From positions 5,642,001 to 5,706,000 of the forward strand of contig NZ_CP093313.1 of NCBI RefSeq assembly GCF_025264625.1: DNA of 64,000 nt. The letters run 5' to 3'. Positions 63,864-64,000 of the stretch are shown here, in pieces. Numbering within the stretch: the first letter of the stretch is position 1; the number at the start of each line of letters is the position of its first letter. The position numbers and the translations under genes are program-made. This DNA is from Occallatibacter riparius. Lineage in GTDB: Bacteria; Acidobacteriota; Terriglobia; Terriglobales; Acidobacteriaceae. The notes under the pieces were generated by a model. The model was not told the DNA's origin, did not search any database, and saw nothing but the letters and a program-made list of their open reading frames with translations.

Positions 63864-64000
63864 ATGAGCACAGCACGCCCCCTGTTCCAGCCAGAGCCGC
63901 CGCCCGATCCGAATCGGAATCGCCAGCGGCCGCCATTGAAGGTATGGCAGCCGAGCCATCGCCTGCGCAAAGTCTTCGCGTGGATCAGCGGCATCACGTT
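63864..64000 (+). CDS. start of a gene cut by the window edge, possibly tamB-like
   Basis: ATG at 63864, 25 bases after the previous stop, with AGGA upstream. The 45 visible residues begin MSTARPLFQPEPPPDPNRNR and end in a basic stretch before 'VFAWISGIT', the start of a probable membrane anchor. A proline/arginine-rich cytoplasmic start plus anchor right after a BamA/TamA gene fits TamB (DUF490), but too little is visible to be sure. Confidence 0.55.
   Translation, partial: MSTARPLFQPEPPPDPNRNRQRPPLKVWQPSHRLRKVFAWISGIT

Overview
This 64 kb window looks like chromosome of a Gram-negative soil bacterium of the Acidobacteriota, most likely class Terriglobia (subdivision 1). The basis is: high GC with strong G/C third-position bias; lipid A, BamA/TamA and RND envelope genes; an orphan MacB/FtsX-like permease of the 'acidobacterial duplicated orphan permease' type; and intergenic families that I associate with this group (GGTACCC G-tracts, 'gcagattccc..gaatgac' units, 'cacgactgaagtcgtg' palindromes, AGGGA-type repeats). 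The assignment is an inference; no rRNA is present.

Layout. 1-2.5 kb: overlapping run of a truncated hypothetical gene, lpxD, a small lipoprotein and a SprT-like metalloprotease. 2.5-8.4 kb: G-rich repeats, an orphan membrane permease, lgt, a lone hypothetical gene, a GT39-like membrane glycosyltransferase, a DUF3303 gene and a relic of an Nramp transporter. 8.7-13.2 kb: hpt, a SnoaL-like gene with a duplicated 3' end, deoC, a SMI1/KNR4 gene, and a two-gene operon of beta-carbonic anhydrase and bestrophin-like channel. 13.5-20.6 kb: GAF-GAF-PP2C phosphatase, S23-type four-helix-bundle gene set in AGGGA repeats, aroA (TTG start), TolC-family protein, truA. 20.7-31.4 kb: orphan permease followed by a second, diverged copy of the truA 3' end, diguanylate cyclase, M20 peptidase, periplasmic amidohydrolase, secreted phosphoesterase. 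31.4-42.9 kb: small proteins, TPR and other secreted proteins, methyltransferase, truB, a tightly overlapping pterin operon (two PTPS paralogues plus folE), a secreted Ig-repeat protein, GT2 glycosyltransferase, TlpA-like lipoprotein.

43.0-49.9 kb: an integrated element of about 6.8 kb in a tRNA-Arg(ACG) gene, bounded by perfect 53-bp direct repeats of the tRNA 3' end. It carries a tyrosine integrase with a translationally coupled small ORF, an excisionase-like HTH gene, a membrane protein, tape-measure-like phage debris, small zinc-ribbon genes, and a two-gene operon encoding an AlbA_2/Schlafen-like protein and an AbiTii-like protein. That operon is the best candidate for an undescribed (antiphage) system. 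A partial copy of the excisionase 3' end lies across the integrase start, as if cargo had been inserted between formerly adjacent xis and int.

50.0-59.3 kb: four-gene RND efflux operon on the minus strand (adaptor, two RND pumps, NodT-type outer-membrane channel). 59.6-64 kb: YihY/BrkB-like membrane protein, a BamA/TamA-family protein and the start of a downstream gene cut by the window edge. No CRISPR array and no intact insertion sequence were found.
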